From: Chroicocephalus ridibundus
Lineage: Eukaryota > Chordata > Aves > Charadriiformes > Laridae
Direction: 5' to 3'
Assembly: GCF_963924245.1 (NCBI RefSeq)
Contig: NC_086286.1
Location: 42,249,546 to 42,313,545, forward strand
DNA: 64,000 nucleotides
Every line of letters begins with the position of its first letter. The first letter of the stretch is position 1. Positions 37,663 to 50,375 of this stretch are shown one piece after another. The notes below the pieces were generated by a model. That model was not told where the DNA came from, searched no databases, and worked only from the letters and a program-made list of their open reading frames with translations. Made by a program: the position numbers and the translations under genes.

Positions 37663-39241
37663 CTGTGAGAAAGAAAATACAAAGATAGGAAAAGCAGACA
37701 AAACCCAGTGCTGGTTGGTGGGAGAGAGAGAGTTAATTCAAGTCTTCAAACCCATCAGTACTCTATACGACATGTTCTCTGGCTTGCCACTGTCCTTAAA
37801 AGTTGCCTTTTCTGTTTAATGGCTATTAAAAAGGCACATTGGCTTGCTGGAAAACGCTGTTATGATTGCACTGGATGCTTTCTTGAACGATATGCTCTGC
37901 CACCCTCTCCAGAATTGCAGATACCTTTTGCTGCACTCCAACACCCTTAAGCAAACATTGAATGCTAAGATGTACTGACTCTCTCACACGTTCTGCTGAC
38001 CAGAAAGAGATTTAAATAGGTGCTCTGGCCTGGGAGGCCAAGTCCTTTGCTGAATACAGAACTCAGAGTTAGAAACCAACCTCCAACTTCCTTGATCCCC
38101 ACACTTCTACCTATTCCATGTGATTCTCACTAGACCACTCAAGAGTGGCAAGGGAAGGCGTACACATCAATCACTCCAACACAGGGGCCCGTATGTTGCC
38201 AGAGACCAGGTGGCAGTGGCTTCCATGGAAGCCAAGTGCGAGATACGTAGTCTGAGACAGCACTTCCCATCTTATCTGGTCTCTGAGGCTGTGCCGTCCT
38301 TGAGGCTTTCGGCATTTATCACAATGGAATCAGATGCAAAGGCATCACACAGTAAGCGAACGGCAATGTACGGCAAATTCTCTGCTCCCTTTGAATCTGT
38401 CCTCTTTACCTCTCTTCTTTAATAGTGTTCCTGAAACATATACTGTGGTTGTTTTGCAGGATGTACCAATCTAGTGTTAACTTATGGCAGCTGTCAAAGG
38501 AAGAGTTAGGATGCTTTAAGAGAACACAGCAGACAACCTCCTTTTGCCACTTGCAATTATCCTAAATAAATTGAAAATAGTTAGGGTTTTTTTTCTAGAA
38601 CTCTTTGATATGAACTCATCTGCTTGCTAATACTAAAAATTGTTGTACAATTACTGCAGTATTCTTTATCTTTTTTCCTTTGAGGTGTTGAGTTCCTTCT
38701 TCATTTGAATGCAAATGACCTTTAAGCTCTCTGAACTTTACACATCTATAGTTATAAAAAATGGACCAAATTCATTTTTCATGTAAGCCCACTGGTTCCA
38801 AGGGACAAGTTTCCTCCACAGTGTTATTTTGTGGTAGAAGAGCAGATTTATAATATTGCTCATATGTGAGTGATCTGAGGCCAAAAAAAAATCTAATTTT
38901 CAGGAGCTGTGGACTGAAACACGTGAACGTTAATCTACCAATGGCAATATTCACCACTACAATGCTGTACCATTTCAAAATTCAGCTCTCAGGCAAAAAG
39001 GATTGTTCAGTTCTACTGTCAACATTTAATAAGAATTATAGGGACTAGTTCTAGAAATACAGTCAATCTAAAACTTGCCCTTAGGTCATATGTCAGTTCA
39101 TTTTAGTTTACAAACACAGTAGCTCACATCTCATTCTTAGCAAACATTTCTGCTCCCCTGCACCCCCCCCCTCCCCCCCCCCCCCCCCCAAAATAAACCA
39201 AAGGACACCTATGAGTCCAGGCAATAAAACGATGCCCTTAC
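37663..39241 (-). other. KIF26B: KIF26B last intron
   Basis: This 1.58-kb intron has a GTAAGG donor and a TTCTCACAG acceptor. Its sense strand carries a 27-base G-rich tract (17 G, A, 9 G) starting 51 bases after the last exon base. No other coding sequence is seen. Confidence 0.9.
39163..39189 (-). repeat. Poly-G tract in KIF26B intron (poly-C on plus strand)
   Basis: The sense strand reads 17 consecutive G, one A, then 9 G. It lies downstream of the donor at 39241-39240. Such a tract can form a G-quadruplex and tends to be length-variable and hard to sequence. The exact G count in the assembly may be unreliable. Confidence 0.9.
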
Positions 39242-39392
39242 ATTCACTGAGCCATTTATTAGGATCCAGCATCAGGTACTGTTTGGTCACCTCCAGTTCT
39301 CTCATTAACCACTCGTACTTGGCCTTGACCTCAGCAATTCTCTGCTGGCGATGCTCCAGGATCTTCAGCTTGGCATTGAAACATATCACCTC
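39242..39392 (-). CDS. KIF26B: KIF26B C-terminal exon (coiled-coil-like helix)
   Basis: This exon encodes 50 residues, starting EVICFNAKLKILEHRQQRIA and ending LMLDPNKWLSE, plus one base of the next codon. The pattern of charged and hydrophobic residues (KLKILEHRQQRIAEVKAKYE, then WLMRELEVTKQYL) suggests a long amphipathic helix or short coiled coil. This fits the conserved C-terminal segment of KIF26A/B. The acceptor is GGTTGGCAG and the donor is GTAAGG at 39241. The exon opens at phase 0, matching the end of the exon at 40787, and leaves phase 1, matching the exon at 37662. Reading past the donor into the intron gives non-family sequence. Confidence 0.94.
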
Positions 39393-40786
39393 CTGCCAAC
39401 CAGAAAAAAGAAGTAGGGAAGGAATAGGTGAAGAGAAGAAATAACCAGATCCATTCAGTCAAATGATCTTTCAATCAATAATACTAGCAACGAGCCATTT
39501 ACTCTGGAAGCATATGAATCACTGCATGAAATAATCTATCATCTGTTTTATTTTTATTGCTTTTGTTTGGTTTTGATGTTTTTCATCAGTGAGCTTTGGA
39601 GACTTTGCAATTGTAGTTAATAATAAACCATAATAATTAATAACAGGCAGCATCTTGAAATCAGATTAACTGTAGCAAAACATTTCTGGTTTGTCACCAG
39701 AAGTTTGGCTAAGAAAATCTAAGCTCTCCGGAGAAGGAAATCCATTGCTTGCTGTACTAAAATCCTAAATTCCTCTCTGTGGTTGGCGCATAAGAATTGT
39801 AGTAGTCATACTATAAAATAAGAGAACTGGTAGCAATATCAAATTTAAAACATCCTTAAACAAAGGGAATATGTTATGAAAAGCTCTAGCAATTCACAAT
39901 CATTAATAAAGAAGATATATTTTCTGTAAAGATATGGGGCACAGCAACAGCACGGGGTGCATTGCTGTCTGGAGGCACTCATCCTGGCCTCGCATGACTT
40001 CTGAGGGATGGCAGCCATCAAGATGTGCAGTAAGTGAGCATGGTGAGGGCTGTGCTACCCTCGCCTGCATGGGAGCATTCCCAATACCAGAACTATCTTC
40101 CTCCAAGCCTGTGTGAAAGTCTCAGTACTATTCTGCCTTCTGCTCTGTACACAAATCTGCTGTGTGAGTGAAGTGCAATGGAAACCCCACCCCCAAAAAG
40201 AGATTTTTTTTTGCCATAAAAAGTCATGTCAGAGAACAACATCACAAACAGCCTAACTAAGTGACAGGGGCTAGGAAGAAAAAGTGCCTTAAAATAATAA
40301 TAAAGCCTATATCCACAGTTACTCTAAAATTGGTGTTATTTCACCAACTTCAGACACTCTTCCCAATCATACCTCTCAAGAGCTGACCTTTACAACTCCC
40401 TGATCTTTTTGTAAATTTGGAAGCCTGAGGTTTGCAGGAACAATTTTGTCAGAGAGAAGATATTAGCTATCCTGAAAACAATACCATCAAAGCACGCTCA
40501 AGTGCCTCAGCACCATTGCTGCCTTCAAAGACAGATGCGACAAGATGCTGGAGCACAGGAACCACCAAGACTATAAGCAAGGGTCAAAAATGCAAGGTAC
40601 CAATGTCTGTTAGCTGCTATGGAAAAAGGCATAACTTGAGTCATAGCTGCTCTTAAATGAGATAACAGGTTTTGCTGACTGTTGAATTAACCATATACGA
40701 TACTACGCGTTTCTGACTGCATAATCTGAATTCCTGCTCTTACACCTTATAGGAGGAGGGAGACAGATTACATGGATTGCACTCAC
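39393..40786 (-). other. KIF26B: KIF26B intron
   Basis: This 1.39-kb intron lies between two C-terminal exons, with a GTGAGT donor and a GGTTGGCAG acceptor. The sequence is AT-rich and unique. I see no further features. Confidence 0.9.
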
Positions 40787-40989
40787 CTTGTTGTCCCCAC
40801 CTCGTCGCCGCTGGAGCCTCTCCACATCATCTATCTCATAGACTTTGATCTCAAAGGGCTCCCCCAGCCCCCTTTGCCCACTTCGCAGGGGTCCATCCAC
40901 CCAGCGGACCCCGGGGCTGTTGGCAGGCTTCCTTGCTGGAGAAGCGGTATCAAGTGATAAAGCTGGAATAAGCCTCCGTCTCTGTGAAC
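40787..40989 (-). CDS. KIF26B: KIF26B C-terminal exon (basic and conserved linker)
   Basis: This exon encodes 68 residues including the split Gly codon. It starts GSQRRRLIPALSLDTASPAR, passes through GVRWVDGPLRS and GEPFEIKVYEIDDVERLQRR, and ends GGDNK. The FEIKVYEIDDVERLQRRR stretch is strongly characteristic of the KIF26 family. The acceptor is ATTTGCAG and the donor is GTGAGT. Together with the end of the large upstream exon (KKRSN) the first residues form a basic cluster, KKRSNAGSQRRR, split by an intron. It could act as a nuclear localisation or acidic-surface binding patch, which is inference. Confidence 0.94.
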
Positions 40990-43900
40990 CTGCAAATGCA
41001 GAAGTTGACATTCCATGTTAGCACAGTTGCTGCCTCTCCTTTCTGCTCCATCTGCAGAGATGTCTACAAACTATATATTCAGCCCTCTTATGCTCAGAAG
41101 AAAAAGGAGCAAAAACCCAGGAAGGCCATGGAAGCTGGGGTGAGCTGTATCTGCAATATGCTGTACCCACTCACGAGTCAGATCCTCATGTGTACTTTGG
41201 TGCCTGATTTCAGGATTTGATCTTCAGAGGGCATATGTACCCTAAAGGTTCCAGAGCTTGTGCCTGCTTCCCTTTGCTCAGGTATCAGTGTGTACAATGA
41301 AGGGCCAGAGCAGCAGGTTGGAACTGGTCTACCTTTGCTTTCCTATCTCTTTACTGGTACTGGCTCTTGCAGCCTAGGGACAAGGATTAGCCAGCCACTG
41401 CACAGGCCATCTCCAGGGGAGGTGTGGTTTTGTGTTTTTTTTTTTTTTAATCACAGCACAAAAAGCACTTTGACATGCCAGTTCTTTTACTATGCTGGAG
41501 TTGAGTGCCAGCGTACTGCCACCTAGTCCTTTGCATAGCACCTGGCTAGAAGTAAAAACACTAGAGATGACAAAATGCCTGCAATCACCAAGCTTGTCAC
41601 CAGAGTTGCATTAGCCTTGTCTCTGTTCAGTAGAATATTCTTCTAAAACATTTCCTGCTTATGCAGTTAATGCAGCACTGGTGATGGGCAAGAAAGCAGC
41701 AAGAACGATGGGCTAATAGAAAGGTTAGGCACTGTGTCTGCTTCAATACCAGTGCCCATGCACACCCACCCTGCTTTACAATACCAGCACGGTGGGTGGG
41801 AGCGCTGCAATAGCTGAAAATGTACCATGGTTGATAAAGCCTATGCCATATGGAAAGCATCTGCCATGTGAGTTGCCAAGTCAGGGCCTAAGGTAAAGCA
41901 AGGGAGAAAAAGTACGTCACTGGCCTGATGGCAGCAGTAAGGAAGTTGAGCATATGGCTTGTTGGGAAAAAGAACAGACACAAAAAAAACCCCAACTGGT
42001 TACATTTCCTTGCTTGGTTTAGTACAATCAGAGCAATAGCTGCGTTTAAAAAAAAACCAAAAAGGTTTTGTAGCTGACAACTCCAGCAGGGTCCCCTCTA
42101 GGAGACAGCAGGAATAGAAGGGATGGGAGAAACCAAAAACAAAAGCTGGAGCCAGCAAGTTTGAATGAAACTATTAACTGACTCTCTTGGCTGCAAGAAC
42201 AAAACTGATGCCAGCGGGGAAGGGATGCAGAATGATCATGCAGATTTTATTTTAAAAACAAGATAAAATCATTTAGAGGAGTCTCCAGCACTACATTTAT
42301 TGAAACTTGAACGTAAATAGCTTCAACATGTCTGCCAACTTGGTGCTTCAATGAAAGCCAAAAAAAAAAAACCAACCCCAAATCAAAAATATCTATTGAT
42401 TGTCTAGTTTTTGCATTTGCAAGTGACAAAGACAGTTTCATTCATGGGAGTCTGTTTCTCTACTGACTTCATGAACTATCACATCTTATCTCATTGATTT
42501 CTGAGTGCAGCAGTCTGTGCTAGAAACCAGCAGTTAGTAACCAGTAATTAACCTGTAAAGCTCAAAACCAGACGAGAATGGTCTATTTTGCTGTCTGTCT
42601 GCAAAGCCTAGACTACAGAGCTTTTATTTGAATGCATCTAAGAGAATTCTATGCAAGAAAAGGAGAGAACAGCCAAGGAGGACAGACAGGGAGCTCTAGA
42701 GGGCCGCTTCATACCTAAGGGCTTGAGATCTGGGCTGCCCATCCTGTGACACCTATCACGTAGTTGTATTTACTACTCAAACTGCAGGGCAGCAAAAAAG
42801 CCCATGCCAGAACAAATGAAGCCTTACAAATACCAGCAAGTAGGAGTTATTTTAGACCTGTGGTACCAGTCACTAGAAGTCGATGCCAGCATTCACTTAT
42901 CTTGAATGCATTTCAGTTAATCTCTAGATTAAACTGCCTGATCAAGAGAAGAATCAGATCTTGATAAAAGGGAAAGCAGGACCTGACTCATTACCATAGC
43001 TAAAAAGGGACAACAACGAGAGAGACACAGTTTGGGAAGACCCCAACAAACTGCAATGCTAAGGGTGACTCTTGTCAGTGATGCTTGAGAAAGGCAACCA
43101 AATGGTGAAAGCAGATGCGTACTAGAAGGTAGGTGAGACAGACAGCGTGGTGGACTACTAAATTTTGTTACATGCAAGGAGAGATCTTGCAATGGGCTCA
43201 GCCCTTCCTGGGAAACGAGCCCTCCACTTGCTTAGATGTGAAGGGCACTGAGTACAACCCTAGTGCCACTCAAGACCAAAAGGATTTAGGCATTAAACAC
43301 TTTTAAAAATACATTTTAGGCTTTTGGCCATGGTGTCTCACAGTATCAGTCTTTCAAATTTTGTCTGCATGTAAAAGCAATCTCTTTCCTATCTTTGCTG
43401 CTCGTCAACTTTTAGAGCCAGCAACACTCACAAGCATCAGATCTGACCTCCTGTGTAATGCAGCTGAATGCTGCTAATTCTGTTTACTTTGTGTCCCGCA
43501 TTGATAGTCACTTCTCCTTTCATGCCATGCCTATGGACTAGCTCTAGCATTTCAAGGAAGAAGCTGAGCAGATTGAAAATTCCTTCTGTCCAGCTCTCCC
43601 ATGCATGGCTGAACTATGACTAAGGTAGTACCTTCTTCTGTGACGTTTGACCTTCCCTCTTTCTTTTTTTCCCCACTGTGGCTGTTAACACCATCTTCTT
43701 GTGTAATAGGGCACTTCTAAACCATCCGCACTGGAAAAACTGTCTCCGACCAGAGCCAAAGCCCAGGCCTGAGACTCTCTGTGATGGTGGATGGCTCCGA
43801 TTCACCTTGCCATGAGAACAGTGTCAGGCTTTTATTTGGAGCAAAGCAAAACAGACGTCACCAGCATATGAATTACAGGAATGATGGTAAATGTTTTTGC

Positions 43901-46900
43901 ATTTAGTTCCCATTCATATTCATTTAGCTCAATGAGAAACAGAAGCCTGTGGTCTAGAAGGAGGGCTCTGACCTGAGGCTCTGCCTAATAGTTCTTACTC
44001 CTCGGATAAGAGGCAGCGGAGACTACAGTAGCGGCAGGAGACATGCTAACATGAGCTTATTATGTTTTTCTAGCCAGAGCTCACGCCTGGATAGCCCATG
44101 GGTTATCACAACAAAGCTCTCAGTGCACTGGGGCAATGCGGCAGGGCAGAGCTGCCTGAGGCGGGCAGACTTGCTGCCATCCGCCCAGGGGCTCCTTCAG
44201 GAGGCAGGGGCCATCTGCACTGGCCTCCCTGCCCCATCGCAGACGGTATGCCCACGTGGGAGGCAGAGAAGAAAGAGAAGAGGGATGTCTTTTTACCTGA
44301 GCCTTGAACGCTGACTCAGGATGATTTATCTGAGGTTTAGAGCACTTTGGGGAGAAATGAAATGAAAGATCTCCTGCATCTTTGCAGTGACGCAAAACTG
44401 AATCTAGTTTATTCTAAACATGCACTGATTAATAGGCTGCTTATTAGCCCAGGTACAGAAAATAACAATATCTTTTGACAGGAGACTCCTGCCACTGACC
44501 TCTCCATTTAGCCTCTATTTTTTCTGATTTCACCTTAATTGGGATCAGTAAGGAGATATAGCCAAAGCAGAACTTCAGCTGACAGCTTCTCATCCGTATC
44601 AACACGCAGACACAACAATTAAATTGTTAAAATGAATACAGTTTTCCATTTACATAGAAAATACCCATTTGAAGTCACAAATTTATTGGGAGCACTAGAT
44701 GGGGTTAGGATGTCATAAATTTTGACTGTAAAATAAATAAAATGCTTTGTAGGAATTACAGCACATCCCTCCTCTACTTCCCTGCACACATCTTGTGAAG
44801 GTTCCTTATGAGCCTGGAAGCTCAGCAAGAGCAGCTCTTGGCAGGTCCCTCCTGTCTCTGCCCCACCGGCTGGGACTGGGGGAGCATGCACCCAGCCCAG
44901 CACTTTGGCAAACCACCTTATCCTCCCATCAGGTAAATGGGATTCATTCCTCCATTAAAAAAAGAAATTTATACCAAAAATCAAATTGAATGAAATCCTG
45001 TAAGCTGAACGTAGGATGGAATAACGACGTTTTCATTGATGATCATACAGCATGTAAAGTAACACGTTGTTTGCTAAATGTCTTGGAGGATATGTTTTTC
45101 ACTTAGTCTGAATTTATCCACACTCAGAATAACCCCTCTTGAGCCTAGCCTGGGTATGAATAATCAGACTGCAACATAGCCCTGAAAATGCACAGAATAC
45201 AAGATTTCCTTTCGCAACGGGTCTGTTGCTCTGCCTTAGTTAAGCTTCGGCAAAGCTTAGGCTAAGGTTTGGCAGGTTAAAATTAAGATAAAGGGGGTAA
45301 CACAGCAGTGGAGGTGTGCAGCGTGAAAGCAGATCTGACTGAAGAGTGGCACTGAACCTACAACATACTTCAGCAAAGATAAGCCCAGAGAAGTCTTAAG
45401 GTATTAGAAACACAGACCAAGCCAGCTAGGTATGTAAGGGTAACTTTAAGGACAAGAAGACTCACTGACCTCAGGAAAATTGCCCAACTACATAAAGATG
45501 TGTGGTCATAAAAGTTTGTGTTGACCAGGGCAGAAACTCTAAGAGGTCTGGTTTTGCTTAAGTACTGTATATTTTGGAGTGTTCCCCTTAGATTGCTTTC
45601 CAAGCACACATTCCAGCCTGAGCATCTTTTCTGTGAAAAAGGTAAAGGCAAAAACCATAAATGCAAAATCTTCATGAAAAAAAGCCTGATGCATATCTCT
45701 TCAAAGCAGGATACATCTGAATGGGATGCAAAACAACTGCTGTCCTAGAAATTTCAAGGTATTCCAAACAGAAAATGAAACTGTAACTTGATAGATCATA
45801 ATTTCAGAAGTTTATAGTGTGTGCTTAAAGGCAGGATGTGGAGCCAAAGCTATTCCCCGCTGCATTTAATGTTATGGGGGGTAAAATTGCCTTTCTGTAC
45901 AGAACCTGTTGTCCATCTTTTTGTTTTTTCTCATTAGACAATCCATCCAAACTCAAGGCGATTACAAAAACCAACCCTGGTTAAGTAGAGCAGTGGCCCT
46001 AAGCTCCCACCCTTTCTTCTGTGGCTTCCTTTCCAAGAAATACTGTGCTTTCAGTAGCAATAGCATCACCCTCAAATGTAGCCTCAAACTGCTTGCTTAC
46101 TAGCAAAGATTATCTGTCCTGCTCCCCCTGCTGCTCCTCACTGTCCAACAATGGGGCTCCTGCTTTGTTTGACTTAAAAATGCAGTGCTGACTCTCCTCT
46201 CATTCCCACTTCCTAATGGGATCTGCCCTCGTGGGCAATTGTCCATGACTGAATCAACTCATCCCCGTTCCTTTGACCTCCTTTCCCCTAGCTTATTTTA
46301 TAGTGCACTTTCCCTAGTCCAGAGCACATAGCTATTCACTCTTCGGATTTTCATACAGTTTGCACAGCTCCCCTCCCAATTATTGAAGACATTGCCAATG
46401 ATTTCAAGTCGAAGACCCCTCTGATGGTGTGAAGACTTCATCAGAAGTATTTAGGGTGCCCATCTTGAGGTCAGTAGTCCAAACACCAAATAATCCAGGC
46501 ATTTATTGCCAGAAAATCTAAACAGCATTCGCTCATCCTGACAACTCAGATTACTTGGGAAGGACTGAGTTGCAGCTAAACACTTAGAATAGTAAACACT
46601 GATAGGATCCATCATTCAGAAGAGAATCTTCTATGTCCACCTCACTGTAAAATAATTCAGGTTGTATTCTGTGTTGACTTAAATTCAATCCTGTTGTGAA
46701 TCAATAAGAAGTACAAGGACACTTGAGGCTAGAAATCACTGCTTGCTGTACATAGGAATAAAACAACTCTTGTTTTCAACCTTCCATCCACACCTATACT
46801 AGATATGTTGCTTCTGTACTGGTATAAGGAATGTGCTGAGGTACGGACTACTAATTTTTTTCTGCCCACCCAGTTCATTCCTTAACCTTGCTTCCTGAAT

Positions 46901-49569
46901 TACTGTCTCATTTTAAAAGGAGCTTTTCAGGGCAGTTTAGAGCTGGTGAATGAGCACTGCTGAAACCAGATCAGGAAGCAGCCCTCCTGCAGCGTGGCAG
47001 GTTGACAAGTAATCTGGGAGACGCTCCAGGGAAGATGCACATCACGGGGGGGATGAATTTTCAGCACCCATGATCCCTAGCAAAAAAACAACCAGAGTCT
47101 CTTCTAAATATTTGTCTCACTTCAGGCTGGATTTTGGTTTAACAGGTATTTGTCTGCATTGTGGCATTATTTCAGGAGCTGGTTATTGTTATTGCACTGA
47201 ATAGCCGTGCCAGTCGCAGGGGTAGGAAAGGTGGAGGCTGGAGGGGGAAGTGGCTCTGCAGCCAGCCCATTAGCTCCCGACAGGACAGTGGTGGAGGCAT
47301 TCCAGTGAGCTAATTCTGTGGCAGTGTCAGGAGCAGGTTTTATTTACACCCAGCCTAATGGTGTGCGACTCAGTCATGCATGTTACATGGAGCCTTCCCT
47401 GTGCACAATAGCCTGCTGCCATTTCCTCTATTAAATCATTCCTATGTTCATGTGGCTGAAAGCTCAGTGCTGGCATGCAGTAGTCAAGCGTGTAAAAAAT
47501 GATTACTCTGATCCCTTTCAACACAGATTTGCTGCATGAAATGGCCTGGCTTTGACCTGGGAAAATCAATGCTGTTGTTTTAATGAACAAAAAAAAAACC
47601 TGGAGCCGAAGCCAGCACTTCCCCTCCCTCTGCTCCCCCCAGGGCTGTCCAGCCAGCAGTCACATGCATAAAGTGGTCACCTGCATGCAAACGGCATTTT
47701 CCTGTATAATTCTAAACATCCTTTGTCATAGTAAAGGTATAATGCAGGATATCAATTAGCTAGCATCACTTGTAAGCAAGTTCAAGTAGAAACGCTGGAA
47801 GTTCCCTACGGCTTTGTGATACAAAGGGCAATTCTCAGCTTCCTACACTGTGCCTTAGGCAATCTAAACATGAACCAAATTCCTTTTCACTTGGATTCAA
47901 CAAGAAAGGCTCAGACTTTTTTTGTTGGTGTTTTGTTTCATCATTATCATTTTGGCCACGTTTCAAAATGTGATGCTTTGCAATATTGGTTGGAGACGGA
48001 CTTTCATAATTTACAGCCCATGGAGTCAGCCTCTGGCTTTTTCTGCTCCTTCGTAGGCAGGGCTAAGTGCTTCCAGAGATTGAATGTGTTCGAATATAGA
48101 ATTTTCAGGGCTTTCCAGGAACCTCTAAATCTCCATCTTTAAAACCATTCCACCAGTGAAACCCAGAGCACTCAAGTAAGAGAGAAAAAGGAACTCTAAT
48201 TGTAGATAATTATTGTCATGTCTTAACAGTCTGTCTTTTTATTGAAGTGTTTAAAACCATGAAGCAATTTGCTCTGCTTTGGTGGTGAAACTTAGTACTG
48301 AGAAAGAGCCGCAAGGAGTCATGAAACTTTACTGCAAAAGCCGTAAAATGCTGCAGCAGGAATCTTTAATTATCTACAGGCAGACAGGTTCCCTGTACAA
48401 AGATTAAAGCATGTGCACAAACACACACACTCCCATACACACGTGCCAATCCTGTCCTGGACTGGCAATAGCTGAGTCCTGCAAATGCTGAGATACACAG
48501 TCCAACGCAGGGCACAGGCCTAAACTTCCAGAAGTCAGCATTTGGAAACCTTGATTTTCCCCCAGTCTTGTTTCTACTTGGCCTTACAGCATCCCTTAGG
48601 TTTTTGTTTTCTGATGTTAACGGATGCTCAACATTCATGGGGCCCAGACTGACCCCACTTGAAAGCACTTTACAGGTAAGGACTTTCTCCCCTAACCCTC
48701 ACCTCTTTGACTGCCTTCGCCCTTCACACGAGTCACATCTTCCTCTCATGCCTGAGTCCTGGGTCGTTGCCCCCATCAGTGGGTCTGTGCATACAGACAG
48801 GCAGCGGTCCCCATCGCTGGCTGCTGCACACTTGCTGCTCCCCCAAGCCTGCTCGGGCCACAGAGTGCTACCCCGAGCACTTCACCCTGCCAGCACCGAC
48901 CCCAGCACCAGTAAAGCTGCAGGCTCAGACTCAGCTCCACAAAACTGCAACTAGAGAAATCAAAGGAGACACACTCCTTCGCAGTGGTCCAGCCCAATTT
49001 GGCAGCGCACTGCAAGCAGTGATACACTGCAGCTCTTAGGTTTAAGTTGATGTCACGTGGGATGGGGACTCTTTTAGGCACCCAACTCTACTCCAAAAGG
49101 GAACAGGAAAGAAAACAGCCTCAGGAAGATCTCTGTGGTCTCCACGAAAAGCCTTGTCTGTGATGAATCATCTCAGAGAGAGTCCCGTTCTGCGGTTCTC
49201 CTTACAGGCAGCTCTGAAACATTGTAAGGGGCAGGAACTGATAAATAACATCTTGGGGGGGAAGGGTGGTGGGGAGTGGTTAGAAGGCAGAAACAAGGCA
49301 TTTGTGCACATTACACGGGAATGCAAACAGGACCGGGTGTTAGTGGGTAAACCTCAATAGAGCCTGGGCTCCTTGCTTGCCTGGAGCTAGCACCAAAGCT
49401 GCATCTCTGAATCATCCGGTCATGTTTTGAATTGAGAATTATTTTAAAGTAATGCCCACATACATACAAACTAAACCAGGGAAAAGATGCTAAAAACCAA
49501 AGCAGAAGAGCAAAAAGCAGGTAGGTAACACTTCTGATGTGTTCCTTTTTTCACACCACCATTATCTAG

Positions 49570-49700
49570 TTTTATGAGCTGGTAACCAGGGAGCACGGAA
49601 ATTACATGAGTTGCCCAAGGTGATACAGCGAACCAGCAGCACCATCAGAGAATACAACATAGATCTTGCAAGTCCAAAACTGCCACCCTGCCTGCCTCCC
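49570..49700 (-). repeat. MIR-like ancient remnant
   Basis: GAAATTACATGAGTTGCCCA then AGGTGATACAGCGAACCAGC and AGATCTTGCAAGTCCAAAAC is the MIR 3'-to-core order in reverse orientation. It is in the 13.3-kb KIF26B intron. Confidence 0.6.
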
Positions 49701-50189
49701 TCTCGTACCTGTCATGTTCCCAGAAAACAAATACAGCTTTCGAAAATGGAGGTCAGCCAGAATGCATTTCCTGACTACACACATTAGTACACGTTATAAA
49801 AGCACCCTTGTCATTGTCTTTCCATGAAGCAGCACTGGACCCTTGCACTTGAAATTTCCAAGGAATTAAAAAATAATATATAATCGGTGCTAGTGATGAC
49901 TGTACAAACTATGCCCTAACACTTCAGTGCCCTGCTGAAGACAGCACTGCCTACCTGAGAGAGGGGAGACTGTAGAGTCAGAGCCTGAAATATGGCTGAG
50001 GTGCCAATTGTTTCTTACAGGGGAAAGGCTAATGGAGCGAGCAAAGAAACCAGAGAAAACATAGCTGCACAGATTCTTGTGGGTGGAGAAGGAGGAAGGG
50101 CCCACCACAAAAAGAAAATAACAAATGAAACACTCTGCTCCACTGCTAAGCAAGGGCAGGGGAGGATGTGCAGCCAAGTCAGTTGAGGT

Positions 50190-50375
50190 CGAGGTTAGGA
50201 GTCAAGGGTGCCTATAATTTCACCCTGGATCTGGCTCTCCTTAGTTGTAGGCATTGGGCATATCGGTAAAGTTCTCTGCCTTCATTTCTCCATCTGTAAA
50301 ATGGGGTCTGGAATAATACTTCCACCACAGGGTGGATCAAAGAGCAGCTGTACAAAGCTTTGAAACATACAGCCA
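50190..50375 (+). repeat. MIR-like ancient remnant
   Basis: GGCATTGGGCATATCGGTAA, then CATTTCTCCATCTGTAAAAT followed by GGGG and later CACAGGGTGGATCAAAGAGC and TGTACAAAGCTTTGAAACAT follows the MIR consensus order through to its 3' part. This is the clearest of the MIR-like copies in the window. It lies 0.5 kb from an oppositely oriented one. Confidence 0.7.

Noticed and set aside
39108..39241. Continuation of the KIF26B reading frame past LSE into glycine-rich sequence
   Set aside because: It reads through a GTAAGG donor into the poly-G tract. The in-phase exon at 37662 gives the conserved KIF26 C-terminus instead.
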